DNA of 64,000 bases from positions 1 to 64,000 of the forward strand of contig NZ_JADOTW010000012.1 in assembly GCF_015645095.1 (NCBI RefSeq), in the 5' to 3' direction. Position 1 is the first letter of the stretch. Every line of letters begins with the position of its first letter. Positions 27,712 through 34,943 of the stretch are shown here, piece after piece. Both the position numbers and the translations under genes were made by a program. The stretch comes from Halomonas sp. 328. Lineage in GTDB: Bacteria; Pseudomonadota; Gammaproteobacteria; Pseudomonadales; Halomonadaceae. The notes beneath the pieces were generated by a model that ran no database searches, was not told the origin of the DNA, and was given only the letters and a program-made list of their open reading frames with translations.

Positions 27712-29100
27712 ATGACCGATCCCACTCCCCACGGTACGGCTCCACAGGTCAGTGCGGCACCTTCGGGGGCCATCCCGGGCAGCGCTTCCCAGACCAAGGC
27801 CCCTGGCCAGGAATCCCTGGCGCCCCAGCAGACCCGCATCATGGGGCGCGCCTCCTACTTCCTGGCCTGGTTCGGCGGCTGCGTCTCCATCGGCACCTTC
27901 GCCATGGGCTCCAGCGTCGTGGGTACCCTGAACCTGATCCAGGCCACGGTGGCCATCGCCATCGGCTGCTTCGTGATCGGTATCGCCCTGGCGCTGAATG
28001 GCGCCGCCGGCTACAAGTACGGCATTCCCTTCATGGTCCAGGCCCGCAGCGCCTTCGGCTTCGCCGGCACCCGCCTGCCGGGCCTGGTACGGGCGGTGCC
28101 GGCCATCGTCTGGTACGGCTTCCAGAGCTGGATCGGTGCCGGCGCCCTGAACATGGTCTCGGCGACCCTGTTCGGTTTCGACAACCTGATCTTCTACTTC
28201 ATCACCTTCCAGTTCCTGCAGATCGGCCTGTCGGTGATGGGCTTCCAGGGCATCAAGTGGCTGGAGAACATCGGCAGTGCCTTTATCCTCGCCTCGCTGA
28301 CCTACATGTTCTATGCCACGGTGCAGCGCTACGGCGACGAGCTCTCCGCCAACCTGCTGACCATGGAAGGCTCCTGGGGCCTGCCCTTCTGGGGCGCCAC
28401 CATGCTCTTCCTGGGCATCTACAGCACCATGATGCTCAACGTCAGCGACTATGCTCGCGAGCACAAGCACGGCACCGGCCCGGGCATCCTGACCACCATC
28501 TACGCCATGTCGATCCTGCCCTGCACCCTCTTCATGGGCCTGATCGGCTTCATGGTCTCCGAGGCCACCGGTACCGCCGATCCCATCCAGGTGTTCGCCA
28601 ACGCCGTGGACAACACCCCGCTGCTGATGACCACCCTGCTGTTCATCGCCTTCGCTCAGGTCACCACCAACGTGCTCAACAACGTGGTACCGCCGACCTA
28701 TGTGCTGATGGACGTGTTCAAGCTGAAGTTCCCGGTGGCCACCGTGATCGTGGGGCTGCTGGCCTTCGCCACCTTCCCCTGGAAGCTGGTGCAGCCCGAC
28801 TCCGCCGCCGGCCTGCAGCTCTTCGTGCAGACCTACTCCGCCTTCCTCGGCCCGATCTTCGCGGTACTGGTGGTGGACTACTACCTGATCCGCGGCCGCA
28901 CCCTCGACCTGGCCAAGCTGTATGACGAGACCGGGCCCTACCGGGGCGTCAACTATGCGGCCCTGATCGCCACCCTGGTGGGCATCGCCGCCGCCCTGAC
29001 CTTCTCCGCGGTCTCCTGGTACGCCAGCCTGATCCCCGCCGGCGTCACCTACTACCTGCTGATGCAGCACTGGGCCCCCTGCCAGCGCTTCCGCCAGTAA
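27712..29100 (+). CDS. NCS1-family purine/cytosine/allantoin permease (first of two)
   Basis: A 462-residue membrane protein with about twelve transmembrane segments after a ~45-residue hydrophilic N-terminus rich in Pro, Gln and Ser. GEEGG-type acid motifs are absent, but the NCS1 core is clear in GSSVVGTLNLIQATVAIAIG, YKYGIPFMVQARSAFGFAGT and LNNVVPPTYVLMDVF, ending VLVVDYYLIRGRTLDLAKLY. GAGGACACCACC precedes the ATG. The pairing with a second NCS1 gene 70 bases downstream suggests division of labour, for example urate or xanthine versus allantoin. Confidence 0.88.
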   Translation: MTDPTPHGTAPQVSAAPSGAIPGSASQTKAPGQESLAPQQTRIMGRASYFLAWFGGCVSIGTFAMGSSVVGTLNLIQATVAIAIGCFVIGIALALNGAAGYKYGIPFMVQARSAFGFAGTRLPGLVRAVPAIVWYGFQSWIGAGALNMVSATLFGFDNLIFYFITFQFLQIGLSVMGFQGIKWLENIGSAFILASLTYMFYATVQRYGDELSANLLTMEGSWGLPFWGATMLFLGIYSTMMLNVSDYAREHKHGTGPGILTTIYAMSILPCTLFMGLIGFMVSEATGTADPIQVFANAVDNTPLLMTTLLFIAFAQVTTNVLNNVVPPTYVLMDVFKLKFPVATVIVGLLAFATFPWKLVQPDSAAGLQLFVQTYSAFLGPIFAVLVVDYYLIRGRTLDLAKLYDETGPYRGVNYAALIATLVGIAAALTFSAVSWYASLIPAGVTYYLLMQHWAPCQRFRQ

Positions 29101-29170
29101 ACGCCTTCCCCGACTTCCGCCCGGCCAGCGCCGGGCGGCACCCCCACCAATAACGACAATGGTGACATCG

Positions 29171-30628
29171 ATGAAAGAGAGCGATCTGGATATCCAGACG
29201 ATCGACCCGACCCTCTATAACGAGGATCTGGCTCCACTCAAGCACAAGGATCGCAACTGGGGCGCCTTCGAGATCTTCAATGTGTGGTCCAACGACATCC
29301 AGAGCCTGTTCGGCTACACCCTGGCGGCCTCGCTGTTCCTCGCCTATGGGCTGAATGGCTGGGCGGTGATGGCGGCGATCATCCTGGCCGGGGTGATCGT
29401 GATGTTCCTGGTCAACCTGACCGGCAAGCCCAGCGTCAAGTACGGCATCCCCTTCCCGGTCATGGTGCGCGCCAGCATGGGGGTACGCGGCGCCAACCTG
29501 CCGGCCATGCTGCGCGCCATCATCGGCATCTTCTGGTACGGGGTGCAGACCTACTTCGCCTCCACCGCGGTGGCCCTGCTGCTGGTGGCGCTGTTCGGTG
29601 CCGGCAACGGCGGCACCTTCCTGGGCCTCTCCGGGGTCGCCTGGCTGGCCTTCGTGATCGTCTGGCTGTTCCAGATCGCGATCTTCTGGCAGGGCATCGA
29701 GCGCATCAAGCACTTCCTCAACTGGGCCGGCCCGCTGGTCTATGTGGTGATGGTGGTGCTGATGATCGTGGTCTGGTACCAGGCCGGCAGCGACCTGCTG
29801 CCCGCGGTGGGCACCATCTTCAGCGCCGATGGCGAGCGCAGTGGCAGTGCCCTGGCGGCCTTCCTGGCCATCGTCGGCACCATGGTGGCCTACTTCGCCG
29901 CGGTGGTGATCAACTTCGGTGACTTCACCCGCTTCGTGAAGAGCGAGCGCCAGATGAAGCTCGGCAACCTGCTGGGTCTGCCGCTGAACGTGGCCTTCTT
30001 CTCCTTCATCGCCCTGATCATCACCGCCGGCACCCTGGTGCTGTTCGGCGAGGCCCTGACCAACCCGGCGGATATCGTCGAGCGGGTCGACTCCCTGCCG
30101 CTGACCATCGTCGCCGCCCTGACCTTCTTCGCCGCCACCGTGGGCATCAACCTGGTGGCCAACTTCATCCCGCCGGCCTATGACCTGGCCAACCTCTTCC
30201 CCAGCAAGATCAGCTTCAAGGTGGGTGGCCTGATCACCGCCGGGGTGGCCTTCTTCGTGGGGGCGCTGTGGGTCTCGGTGATCAGCCAGATCGGCGTGCC
30301 GGGCTTCGTCAACGCCCTCGGCGCCATCGTCGCCCCCTTCTACGGGATCATCGTGGTGGACTACTACCTGATCAAGCGCCAGCACCTGAACATGCAGGAC
30401 CTCTTCTCCTCCAAGGAGGGCACCACCTACTACTACCTCAAGGGCTGGAACAAGCGCGCCCTGCTCGCCTTCGGCGGCGCGGCCCTGTTCTCGATCTCCA
30501 CCGTGATCGTGCCGGCACTCAGTGACCTCAATGGCTATGGCTGGCTGATGGGCGCCGCCCTCGGCGGGCTCTTCTACTATGGCCTGATGCGTCAGTTCCG
30601 GGTCGCCCCGGCCCTTGCCGGCGCCTGA
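29171..30628 (+). CDS. NCS1-family permease (second of two), hydantoin/allantoin type
   Basis: 485 residues, about twelve transmembrane segments. Core features are WNVWSND-like FNVWSNDIQSLFGYT, VKYGIPFPVMVRASMGVRGANLP, VINFGDFTRFVKSERQ and NFIPPAYDLANLFP. These are close to the allantoin/hydantoin branch (PucI, Mhp1). ATG 29171 is preferred over ATG 29159 because a GGTGA lies five bases before it, though the site is weak. It ends before a very strong hairpin, and the GntR regulator gene converges on it from the other side. Confidence 0.88.
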   Translation: MKESDLDIQTIDPTLYNEDLAPLKHKDRNWGAFEIFNVWSNDIQSLFGYTLAASLFLAYGLNGWAVMAAIILAGVIVMFLVNLTGKPSVKYGIPFPVMVRASMGVRGANLPAMLRAIIGIFWYGVQTYFASTAVALLLVALFGAGNGGTFLGLSGVAWLAFVIVWLFQIAIFWQGIERIKHFLNWAGPLVYVVMVVLMIVVWYQAGSDLLPAVGTIFSADGERSGSALAAFLAIVGTMVAYFAAVVINFGDFTRFVKSERQMKLGNLLGLPLNVAFFSFIALIITAGTLVLFGEALTNPADIVERVDSLPLTIVAALTFFAATVGINLVANFIPPAYDLANLFPSKISFKVGGLITAGVAFFVGALWVSVISQIGVPGFVNALGAIVAPFYGIIVVDYYLIKRQHLNMQDLFSSKEGTTYYYLKGWNKRALLAFGGAALFSISTVIVPALSDLNGYGWLMGAALGGLFYYGLMRQFRVAPALAGA

Positions 30629-30641
30629 TTCCACCACCCCG

Positions 30642-30687
30642 CAACGACACGGGCCCCGGGCAATGCTGCCCGGGGCCCGTGTCGTTG
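30642..30687. terminator. Bidirectional terminator, 21-bp perfect stem
   Basis: Arms 30642-30662 and 30667-30687 are perfectly complementary around an ATGC loop, between the convergent NCS1 permease and GntR genes. The core is GGGCCCCGGGCA. Confidence 0.85.
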
Positions 30688-30701
30688 AAGATAACGCGGC
30701 C

Positions 30702-31436
30702 TTAGCCGGAGAAGATCTGGTGCAGATCGGGCGCCTCCTCCTCCGCCTCGGTGATCGACAGGGAGGCTTCGATGGCCTTGAGATGACGACTCATAAAGGC
30801 CGCGGCGCGCTCGCCGTTGCCCTCCTCCAGGAAGCGAATCAGGTCATCATGATCGTGGGACTCGCACCCCAGGTGGCCGGTGTTGCCATAGACCGCCAGG
30901 ATCAGCGAGGAACGCGAGCAGAGACGGCCGACGAACTCGGCCAGGGTGGCGTTGCCGGAGAGCCGCGCCAGGCGCTCGTGAAAGGCCGCGGAGAGCTTGA
31001 TGGCCGCACTCTGTTCACCGGCGCGCAGCGCCTCGCGTTCCCGGCGGGCCATGTCGCGCAGGCCACGCAGGTCGGCGGCGGTGATGCGCCGCGCCACCTC
31101 GGGCATCAGGCCGCACTCCACCATCTGCCGGGCATCGAAGACGTCCTTGGCCTCGTCGGCGGTGGGCCGGGTCACGCTGGCCCCGCGCCGCGGGGTCAGG
31201 GTCACCAGTTGTTCCAGGGCCAGGCGCTGGAGGATCTTGCGGATGCCGGTGCGGCTGACGCCGAATACCTCGGCCAGGGCGTCCTCGCGCAGCCTGGCAC
31301 CAGGCTTGAGGCGGTGCTCGATGATGGCATCGCTGATATGACGATAGATGGCATCGTGGCGCTCGGCACCATCGCCGTTCTTGCCCAGGCGCCGCTTGGG
31401 GCGCTCCGCGGCCGGCATCGGTTTGTGTTCCGTCAT
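30702..31436 (-). CDS. GntR-family transcriptional regulator (FCD/FadR subfamily)
   Basis: 244 residues from ATG 31436 (MTEHKPMPAAERPKRR), with GGAGAG upstream. The winged helix (~45-110) has LREDALAEVFGVSRTGIRKILQRLALEQLV. The C-terminal FCD domain has MVECGLMPEVARRI, FHERLARLSGN and HDHDDLIRFLEEG, whose Asp/His residues are the expected metal or ligand site. FCD proteins bind palindromes with a GT-N-AC core. TTGTATAC sits at 31478-31487 before this gene and similar sites flank puuE, uraD and the racemases. It is the probable specific regulator of the urate and allantoin genes. Confidence 0.9.
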   Translation of the reverse strand: MTEHKPMPAAERPKRRLGKNGDGAERHDAIYRHISDAIIEHRLKPGARLREDALAEVFGVSRTGIRKILQRLALEQLVTLTPRRGASVTRPTADEAKDVFDARQMVECGLMPEVARRITAADLRGLRDMARREREALRAGEQSAAIKLSAAFHERLARLSGNATLAEFVGRLCSRSSLILAVYGNTGHLGCESHDHDDLIRFLEEGNGERAAAFMSRHLKAIEASLSITEAEEEAPDLHQIFSG

Positions 31437-31477
31437 GGTCGGCAACTCTCCAGATCGACTGCCCATCATCCAGGCCA

Positions 31478-31487
31478 TTGTATACGC
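31478..31487. promoter_or_regulatory. GntR-type operator candidate (TTGTATACGC), probable autoregulation
   Basis: GTATAC-centred site 42 bases upstream of the GntR start codon, consistent with self-control of the regulator. Confidence 0.55.
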
Positions 31488-31551
31488 TTTCGTTGCCCAG
31501 AGACGACAGGGCCCGCCAGGGGCGGGCCACCGTCTTGCTCTTGCGATGAGA

Positions 31552-31571
31552 GGCGCAAGCTTCCTTGCGCC
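31552..31571 (-). terminator. Hairpin downstream of puuD
   Basis: GGCGCAAG / CTTGCGCC with a 4-base loop at 31552-31571, eight bases past the puuD stop. A second hairpin (GGCCCGCC / GGCGGGCC) lies at 31510-31528. Neither has a clear T-run, so terminator function is tentative. Confidence 0.4.
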
Positions 31572-31579
31572 GGGCTCGC

Positions 31580-32782
31580 TCAGTCGCGCCAGGCGGCGAT
31601 CACCTCGCGCTCCTCGTCGGTCATCTGGGTCATGTTGCCCAGCGGCATGTAGTTGCTGGCCACGACCTGGCGAATCTGCGCCGCACCATTGAGGATGCTG
31701 GTTTCGCTGTCATAGGCGACCCCGGCCGGGGCGGCGGCGAAGCTGGGATGGCTCGGCTCCCGGGAGTGGCAGGTCACGCAGCGATCATTGATGATCGCGG
31801 CCACTTCCTCGATGGCGGGCCCTTCGCCCTCGACCACCTCACCGGCCGGACTGCTGGCCGGGGCACCGATCCAGATGCTGATCAGGATCAGCACCACCCC
31901 CGCCGCCGGGTAGGCCGGCTTGATCTGGCCGGAGTGCATCAGCACGAAGAACTGGCGAATCAGGGCACCGGCGAAGATGAACAGCACCATCAGCACCCAA
32001 GCCAGCTCATGGGCGTAGAGGAAGGAGTAGTGGTTGCTGATCATCAGCAGCACGACGGGCAGGGTGAAGTAGGTGTTATGCACCGAGCGCTGCTTGCCGC
32101 GCTTGCCGTCGATGGGGTTCGGGGTCTCGCCGGCCTTGAGCGCCTTCACCATGCGGCGCTGGCCGGGGATGATCCAGAAGAAGACGTTGGCGGACATGGC
32201 GGTGGCCATCACCGCCCCGGTCAGCAGGAAGGCGGCGCGACCGGAGAAGATATGCACGCTCAGGTAGGCGACCACCACCATCATCACCGCCACGGCGATA
32301 CTCAGCACGCCGTCACGTTCCATGTTGGGGCTGATGCGCTTGCACAGCTCGTTGTAGACCACCCAGCCGCCGAGCAGGAAGACCAGTGCCATGACATTGG
32401 CCTGCCAGCCGGTCATGTTGGCGGCCCACTCCCAGGGACTGTTGGGATTGACCAGGTAGAAGCTGGGATTGGCCATGTAGAGCAGGGCGAAGAGCGCGAA
32501 GCCCGACAGCCAGGTGGTATAGGACTTCCAGAACGACCAGTGCAGGTCGTCGGGGAGCTTTTCCGGGCTCGTAGCGTACTTCTGGTTGTGATAGAAGCCG
32601 CCGCCATGCACGGCCCACATCTCGCCGAACACGCCTTTCTTGCGGCAGGCCTCGTCCTTGGGCGTCTTCAGCCCGTTATCCAGCATCACGAAGTAGATCG
32701 ATTCACCGATCCAGGCGATCGCCGCGATGACGTGGAGCCATCGCAGCAGCATATTGGCAAATTCGAGGAGGTACGCGTCCAT
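31580..32782 (-). CDS. puuD: Membrane-bound urate hydroxylase PuuD with C-terminal cytochrome c
   Basis: 400 residues. The N-terminal ~300 residues form about eight transmembrane segments of the urate hydroxylase (DUF989) domain: LLRWLHVIAAIAWIGESIYF, MWAVHGGGFYHNQKY and ISNHYSFLYAHELAWVLM. The last ~80 residues are periplasmic cytochrome c with heme motif CVTCH near 340 and a distal Met in NYMPLGNMT. The protein oxidises urate to 5-hydroxyisourate and passes electrons to the respiratory chain. It is followed in the pathway by uraH (57 bases upstream, same strand) and the divergent uraD. Confidence 0.95.
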   Translation of the reverse strand: MDAYLLEFANMLLRWLHVIAAIAWIGESIYFVMLDNGLKTPKDEACRKKGVFGEMWAVHGGGFYHNQKYATSPEKLPDDLHWSFWKSYTTWLSGFALFALLYMANPSFYLVNPNSPWEWAANMTGWQANVMALVFLLGGWVVYNELCKRISPNMERDGVLSIAVAVMMVVVAYLSVHIFSGRAAFLLTGAVMATAMSANVFFWIIPGQRRMVKALKAGETPNPIDGKRGKQRSVHNTYFTLPVVLLMISNHYSFLYAHELAWVLMVLFIFAGALIRQFFVLMHSGQIKPAYPAAGVVLILISIWIGAPASSPAGEVVEGEGPAIEEVAAIINDRCVTCHSREPSHPSFAAAPAGVAYDSETSILNGAAQIRQVVASNYMPLGNMTQMTDEEREVIAAWRD

Positions 32783-32839
32783 AACTCAGCGCTCGCTTTG
32801 TACGGTTGTTGTGAGTCGTTTCAGGGGAACCGACCGGGA

Positions 32840-33193
32840 TCAGCTGCCCCGGTAGGTGGAGAAGCTGTAGGGCGCCAGCAGCAGCGGCACATGGTAGTGC
32901 TCGTCCGCGTTGGCGACGCCGAAGCGCAGCGGAATGCGGTCCAGGAAGCGCGGCTTGGGACCGGCCACGCCTTCGCGGTCCAGGTAGTCACCGGCATGGA
33001 AAAGCAGCTCATATTCGCCCACGGTTAGGGCATCGCCCTCGAGGATGGGGGCATCGCAGCGGCCATCGTCGTTGGTCACGGCCTCGCCGATACGCACCCG
33101 TTCGTCGCCTTCGATGCGGAAGACCTCGATGCGAATACCGTGGCCCGGCCGGCCCTTGGCAGAGTCCAAGACGTGAGTGGTTACGCGTCCCAT
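32840..33193 (-). CDS. uraH: 5-hydroxyisourate hydrolase
   Basis: A 117-residue transthyretin-like protein hydrolysing 5-hydroxyisourate to OHCU. It begins GRVTTHVLDSAKGRPGHGI with the catalytic His in THVLD, contains HYHVPLLLAPYSFSTYRGS and ends in the family signature YRGS. There is no extra signal peptide, so it is cytosolic. AGGAGAG precedes the ATG. It leads the uraH-puuD transcript and is divergent from uraD, so three successive pathway steps are controlled from one intergenic region. Confidence 0.96.
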   Translation of the reverse strand: MGRVTTHVLDSAKGRPGHGIRIEVFRIEGDERVRIGEAVTNDDGRCDAPILEGDALTVGEYELLFHAGDYLDREGVAGPKPRFLDRIPLRFGVANADEHYHVPLLLAPYSFSTYRGS

Positions 33194-33316
33194 GTGTCTC
33201 TCCTGTTGTCGTCATGGCACCGCGGGGCGGCGCGGGTAAGGAAAAGGCCGAGGCTCGGCAAGCGTGCCCTCGCCGGAAACCGGCCCAAACTCTATGGTTA
33301 CAGTTTTAGCCTCAAA

Positions 33317-33331
33317 TGGAGTACATTTCAA
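33317..33331. promoter_or_regulatory. Imperfect IclR/AllR-type site between uraH and uraD
   Basis: TGGAGTACATTTCAA matches TGGAA-N5-TTCCA at eight of ten arm positions. It lies eight bases before the GTATAC site in the same promoter region. Confidence 0.4.
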
Positions 33332-33338
33332 AGAGTTT

Positions 33339-33348
33339 TTGTATACAG
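33339..33348. promoter_or_regulatory. GntR-type operator candidate upstream of uraD (TTGTATACAG)
   Basis: Nine of ten matches to TTGTATACAA, about 45 bases before the uraD start and beside an AT-rich patch, so it probably overlaps the uraD promoter. Confidence 0.6.
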
Positions 33349-33393
33349 TAGATGTAGCGTATCATGGGCCCTCTGCCTCCCAAGGAGAAAACA

Positions 33394-33924
33394 ATGAGCG
33401 ACAAGACCCTGCACCCCCGCCCCAGCAGCATGGACCGCGCCACCTTCGTGGCCCAGTTCGGCGAGATCTACGAGCACTCCCCCTGGGTCGCCGAACTGAC
33501 CTGGGAGGCCGGCCTCGGCGCCGAGCAGGACACCCCCGAGGGCCTGGCCGCGGCCATGGGCAAGGTGCTCGACGAGGCCAGCCCCGAGCGTCAGCTGGAA
33601 GTGGTGCGCGCCCACCCGGACCTGGCCGGCAAGGCGGCCCTGGCCGGCGAGCTCACCGACGACTCCACCAGCGAGCAGGCCGGTGCCGGCCTCGACCAGT
33701 GCACCCCCGAGGAGCTGGCCCGCTTCGAGCGTCTCAACAACGCCTACAAGGAGCGCTTCGGCTTCCCCTTCGTGATGGCCGTCAAGGGCAGCAACCGCCA
33801 CCTGATCCTCGCCGCCTTCGAGGAGCGCCTGGAGAACAGTGCCGAAGAAGAGCGCCGCACCGTGGTAGAACAGATCAACCGCATCGCCCTCTTCCGCCTC
33901 CAGGCCCGCGCCGAGCAGCAGTGA
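33394..33924 (+). CDS. uraD: OHCU decarboxylase
   Basis: 176 residues from ATG 33394, which follows AAGGAG. The enzyme converts OHCU stereospecifically to (S)-allantoin, completing urate oxidation after puuD and uraH. The family catalytic region is seen in VVRAHPDLAGKAALAGELTDDSTSEQAGAGLDQ (His-Pro-Asp plus a downstream Glu), with RFGFPFVMAVKGSNRHLILAAFEERLEN following. It is a single-domain protein, about normal length. The next gene on the strand, an IclR regulator, has its own operator candidate. Confidence 0.95.
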   Translation: MSDKTLHPRPSSMDRATFVAQFGEIYEHSPWVAELTWEAGLGAEQDTPEGLAAAMGKVLDEASPERQLEVVRAHPDLAGKAALAGELTDDSTSEQAGAGLDQCTPEELARFERLNNAYKERFGFPFVMAVKGSNRHLILAAFEERLENSAEEERRTVVEQINRIALFRLQARAEQQ

Positions 33925-33951
33925 GGCGATGGCGCCGCTCGCGAGGTTTAG

Positions 33952-33966
33952 TGGAAGGGGTTTCCG
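33952..33966. promoter_or_regulatory. IclR/AllR-type operator candidate upstream of the IclR gene
   Basis: TGGAAGGGGTTTCCG matches TGGAA-N5-TTCCA with one mismatch, 70 bases before the IclR start, suggesting autoregulation. Confidence 0.55.
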
Positions 33967-34035
33967 TTACCACGACAGAGCGGCGCCGAGGGTGTATCCT
34001 AGGCGCCATCGCAGTTGGGTGACGGAGAACGAGGC

Positions 34036-34869
34036 GTGACCGAGAGCAAACGCAAGACGGTGGGACGGCCGGCCGGAAGCGGCAAGAGCAGCGGCGGACA
34101 CAGCCAGTCGCTGGTGCGCGGCCTCAATATCCTCGAGGGGCTGGCCGCCGCCCCCATGGGCCTGGCGCTGTCCGACATCGCCCAGATCGTCGGCCTGGCC
34201 CCCTCCACCACCCACCGGCTGCTCCAGGCCCTGCATCAGCAGGGCTTTATCACCCAGGACACCGAGCTGGGGCTGTGGAAGGTGGGGGTCAAGACCTTCC
34301 AGATCGGCAACACCTTCCTGGAGGCCCGCGACTTCGTGGCCACCGCCCGCCCCTTCCTGCGCCGCCTCACCGAGGAGAGCGGCGAGTCCGCCAACCTGGG
34401 CATCCGCGACGACGGCATGGCGGTCTTCCTGGCCCAGAGCGAGTCACCGCAGATGATGCGCATGATCACCCGCCTCGGCTCCCGGGCGCCCATGCACGCC
34501 TCCGGCGTCGGCAAGGCCCTGCTGGCCTGGCTGCCGGACAAGGAAGTGGAGCGCATCCTCCAGGCCCGCGGCCTGCCCCGGGTCACCGCCAGCACCATCG
34601 ATACCCCGGCGCGGCTGCGCGAGGCCCTGGCCGAGATTCGTCGCCAGGGCTACGCCTGCGATCGGGAAGAGCACGCGGTGGGCCTGCACTGCGTGGCGGC
34701 CACCATCCACGACGAACAGGGCAATGCCCTGGCCGGCATCTCGGTCTCCGGCCCGGTGGCGCGGATTCCCGAATCGCGCCTGGCGGAGCTCGGCGGCCTG
34801 GTCAGCCGCGCGGCGCGGGAGATTACCGCGCAAATTGGCGGCAAGCAGCCCAGCCCCGAGGCGTTTTAA
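34036..34869 (+). CDS. IclR-family transcriptional regulator, AllR-like
   Basis: 277 residues from GTG 34036, the only start with a site nearby (GGAGAACGAGG). A basic N-terminal tail is followed by an IclR winged helix (~22-80: LVRGLNILEGLAA...LSDIAQIVGLAPSTTHRLLQAL). The effector-binding domain (~95-270) has GESANLGIRDDGMAVFLAQ, SRAPMHASGVGKALLAW and YACDREEHAVGLHCVAATI. E. coli AllR, of the same family, senses glyoxylate and allantoin and represses gcl and allA. TGGAA-N5-TTCCA palindromes before gcl, allE and this gene make it the probable AllR equivalent. Confidence 0.9.
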   Translation: MTESKRKTVGRPAGSGKSSGGHSQSLVRGLNILEGLAAAPMGLALSDIAQIVGLAPSTTHRLLQALHQQGFITQDTELGLWKVGVKTFQIGNTFLEARDFVATARPFLRRLTEESGESANLGIRDDGMAVFLAQSESPQMMRMITRLGSRAPMHASGVGKALLAWLPDKEVERILQARGLPRVTASTIDTPARLREALAEIRRQGYACDREEHAVGLHCVAATIHDEQGNALAGISVSGPVARIPESRLAELGGLVSRAAREITAQIGGKQPSPEAF

Positions 34870-34886
34870 CTCCGGCCCCTCCAACC

Positions 34887-34919
34887 AAAAGGCCGACCCT
34901 CTCGAGGGTCGGCCTTTTT
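34887..34919. terminator. Bidirectional terminator between the IclR gene and dctM
   Basis: AAAAGGCCGACCCT pairs with AGGGTCGGCCTTTT around CTCG and is followed by T residues on both strands. Textbook intrinsic terminator between convergent genes. Confidence 0.9.
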
Positions 34920-34943
34920 GCCGTCTAGGTTTCGGGAGAGCGG

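Noticed and set aside
31565-33028. 487-codon plus-strand ORF opposite puuD
   Set aside because: The minus strand encodes a complete urate hydroxylase with heme motif; this frame is His-rich filler.
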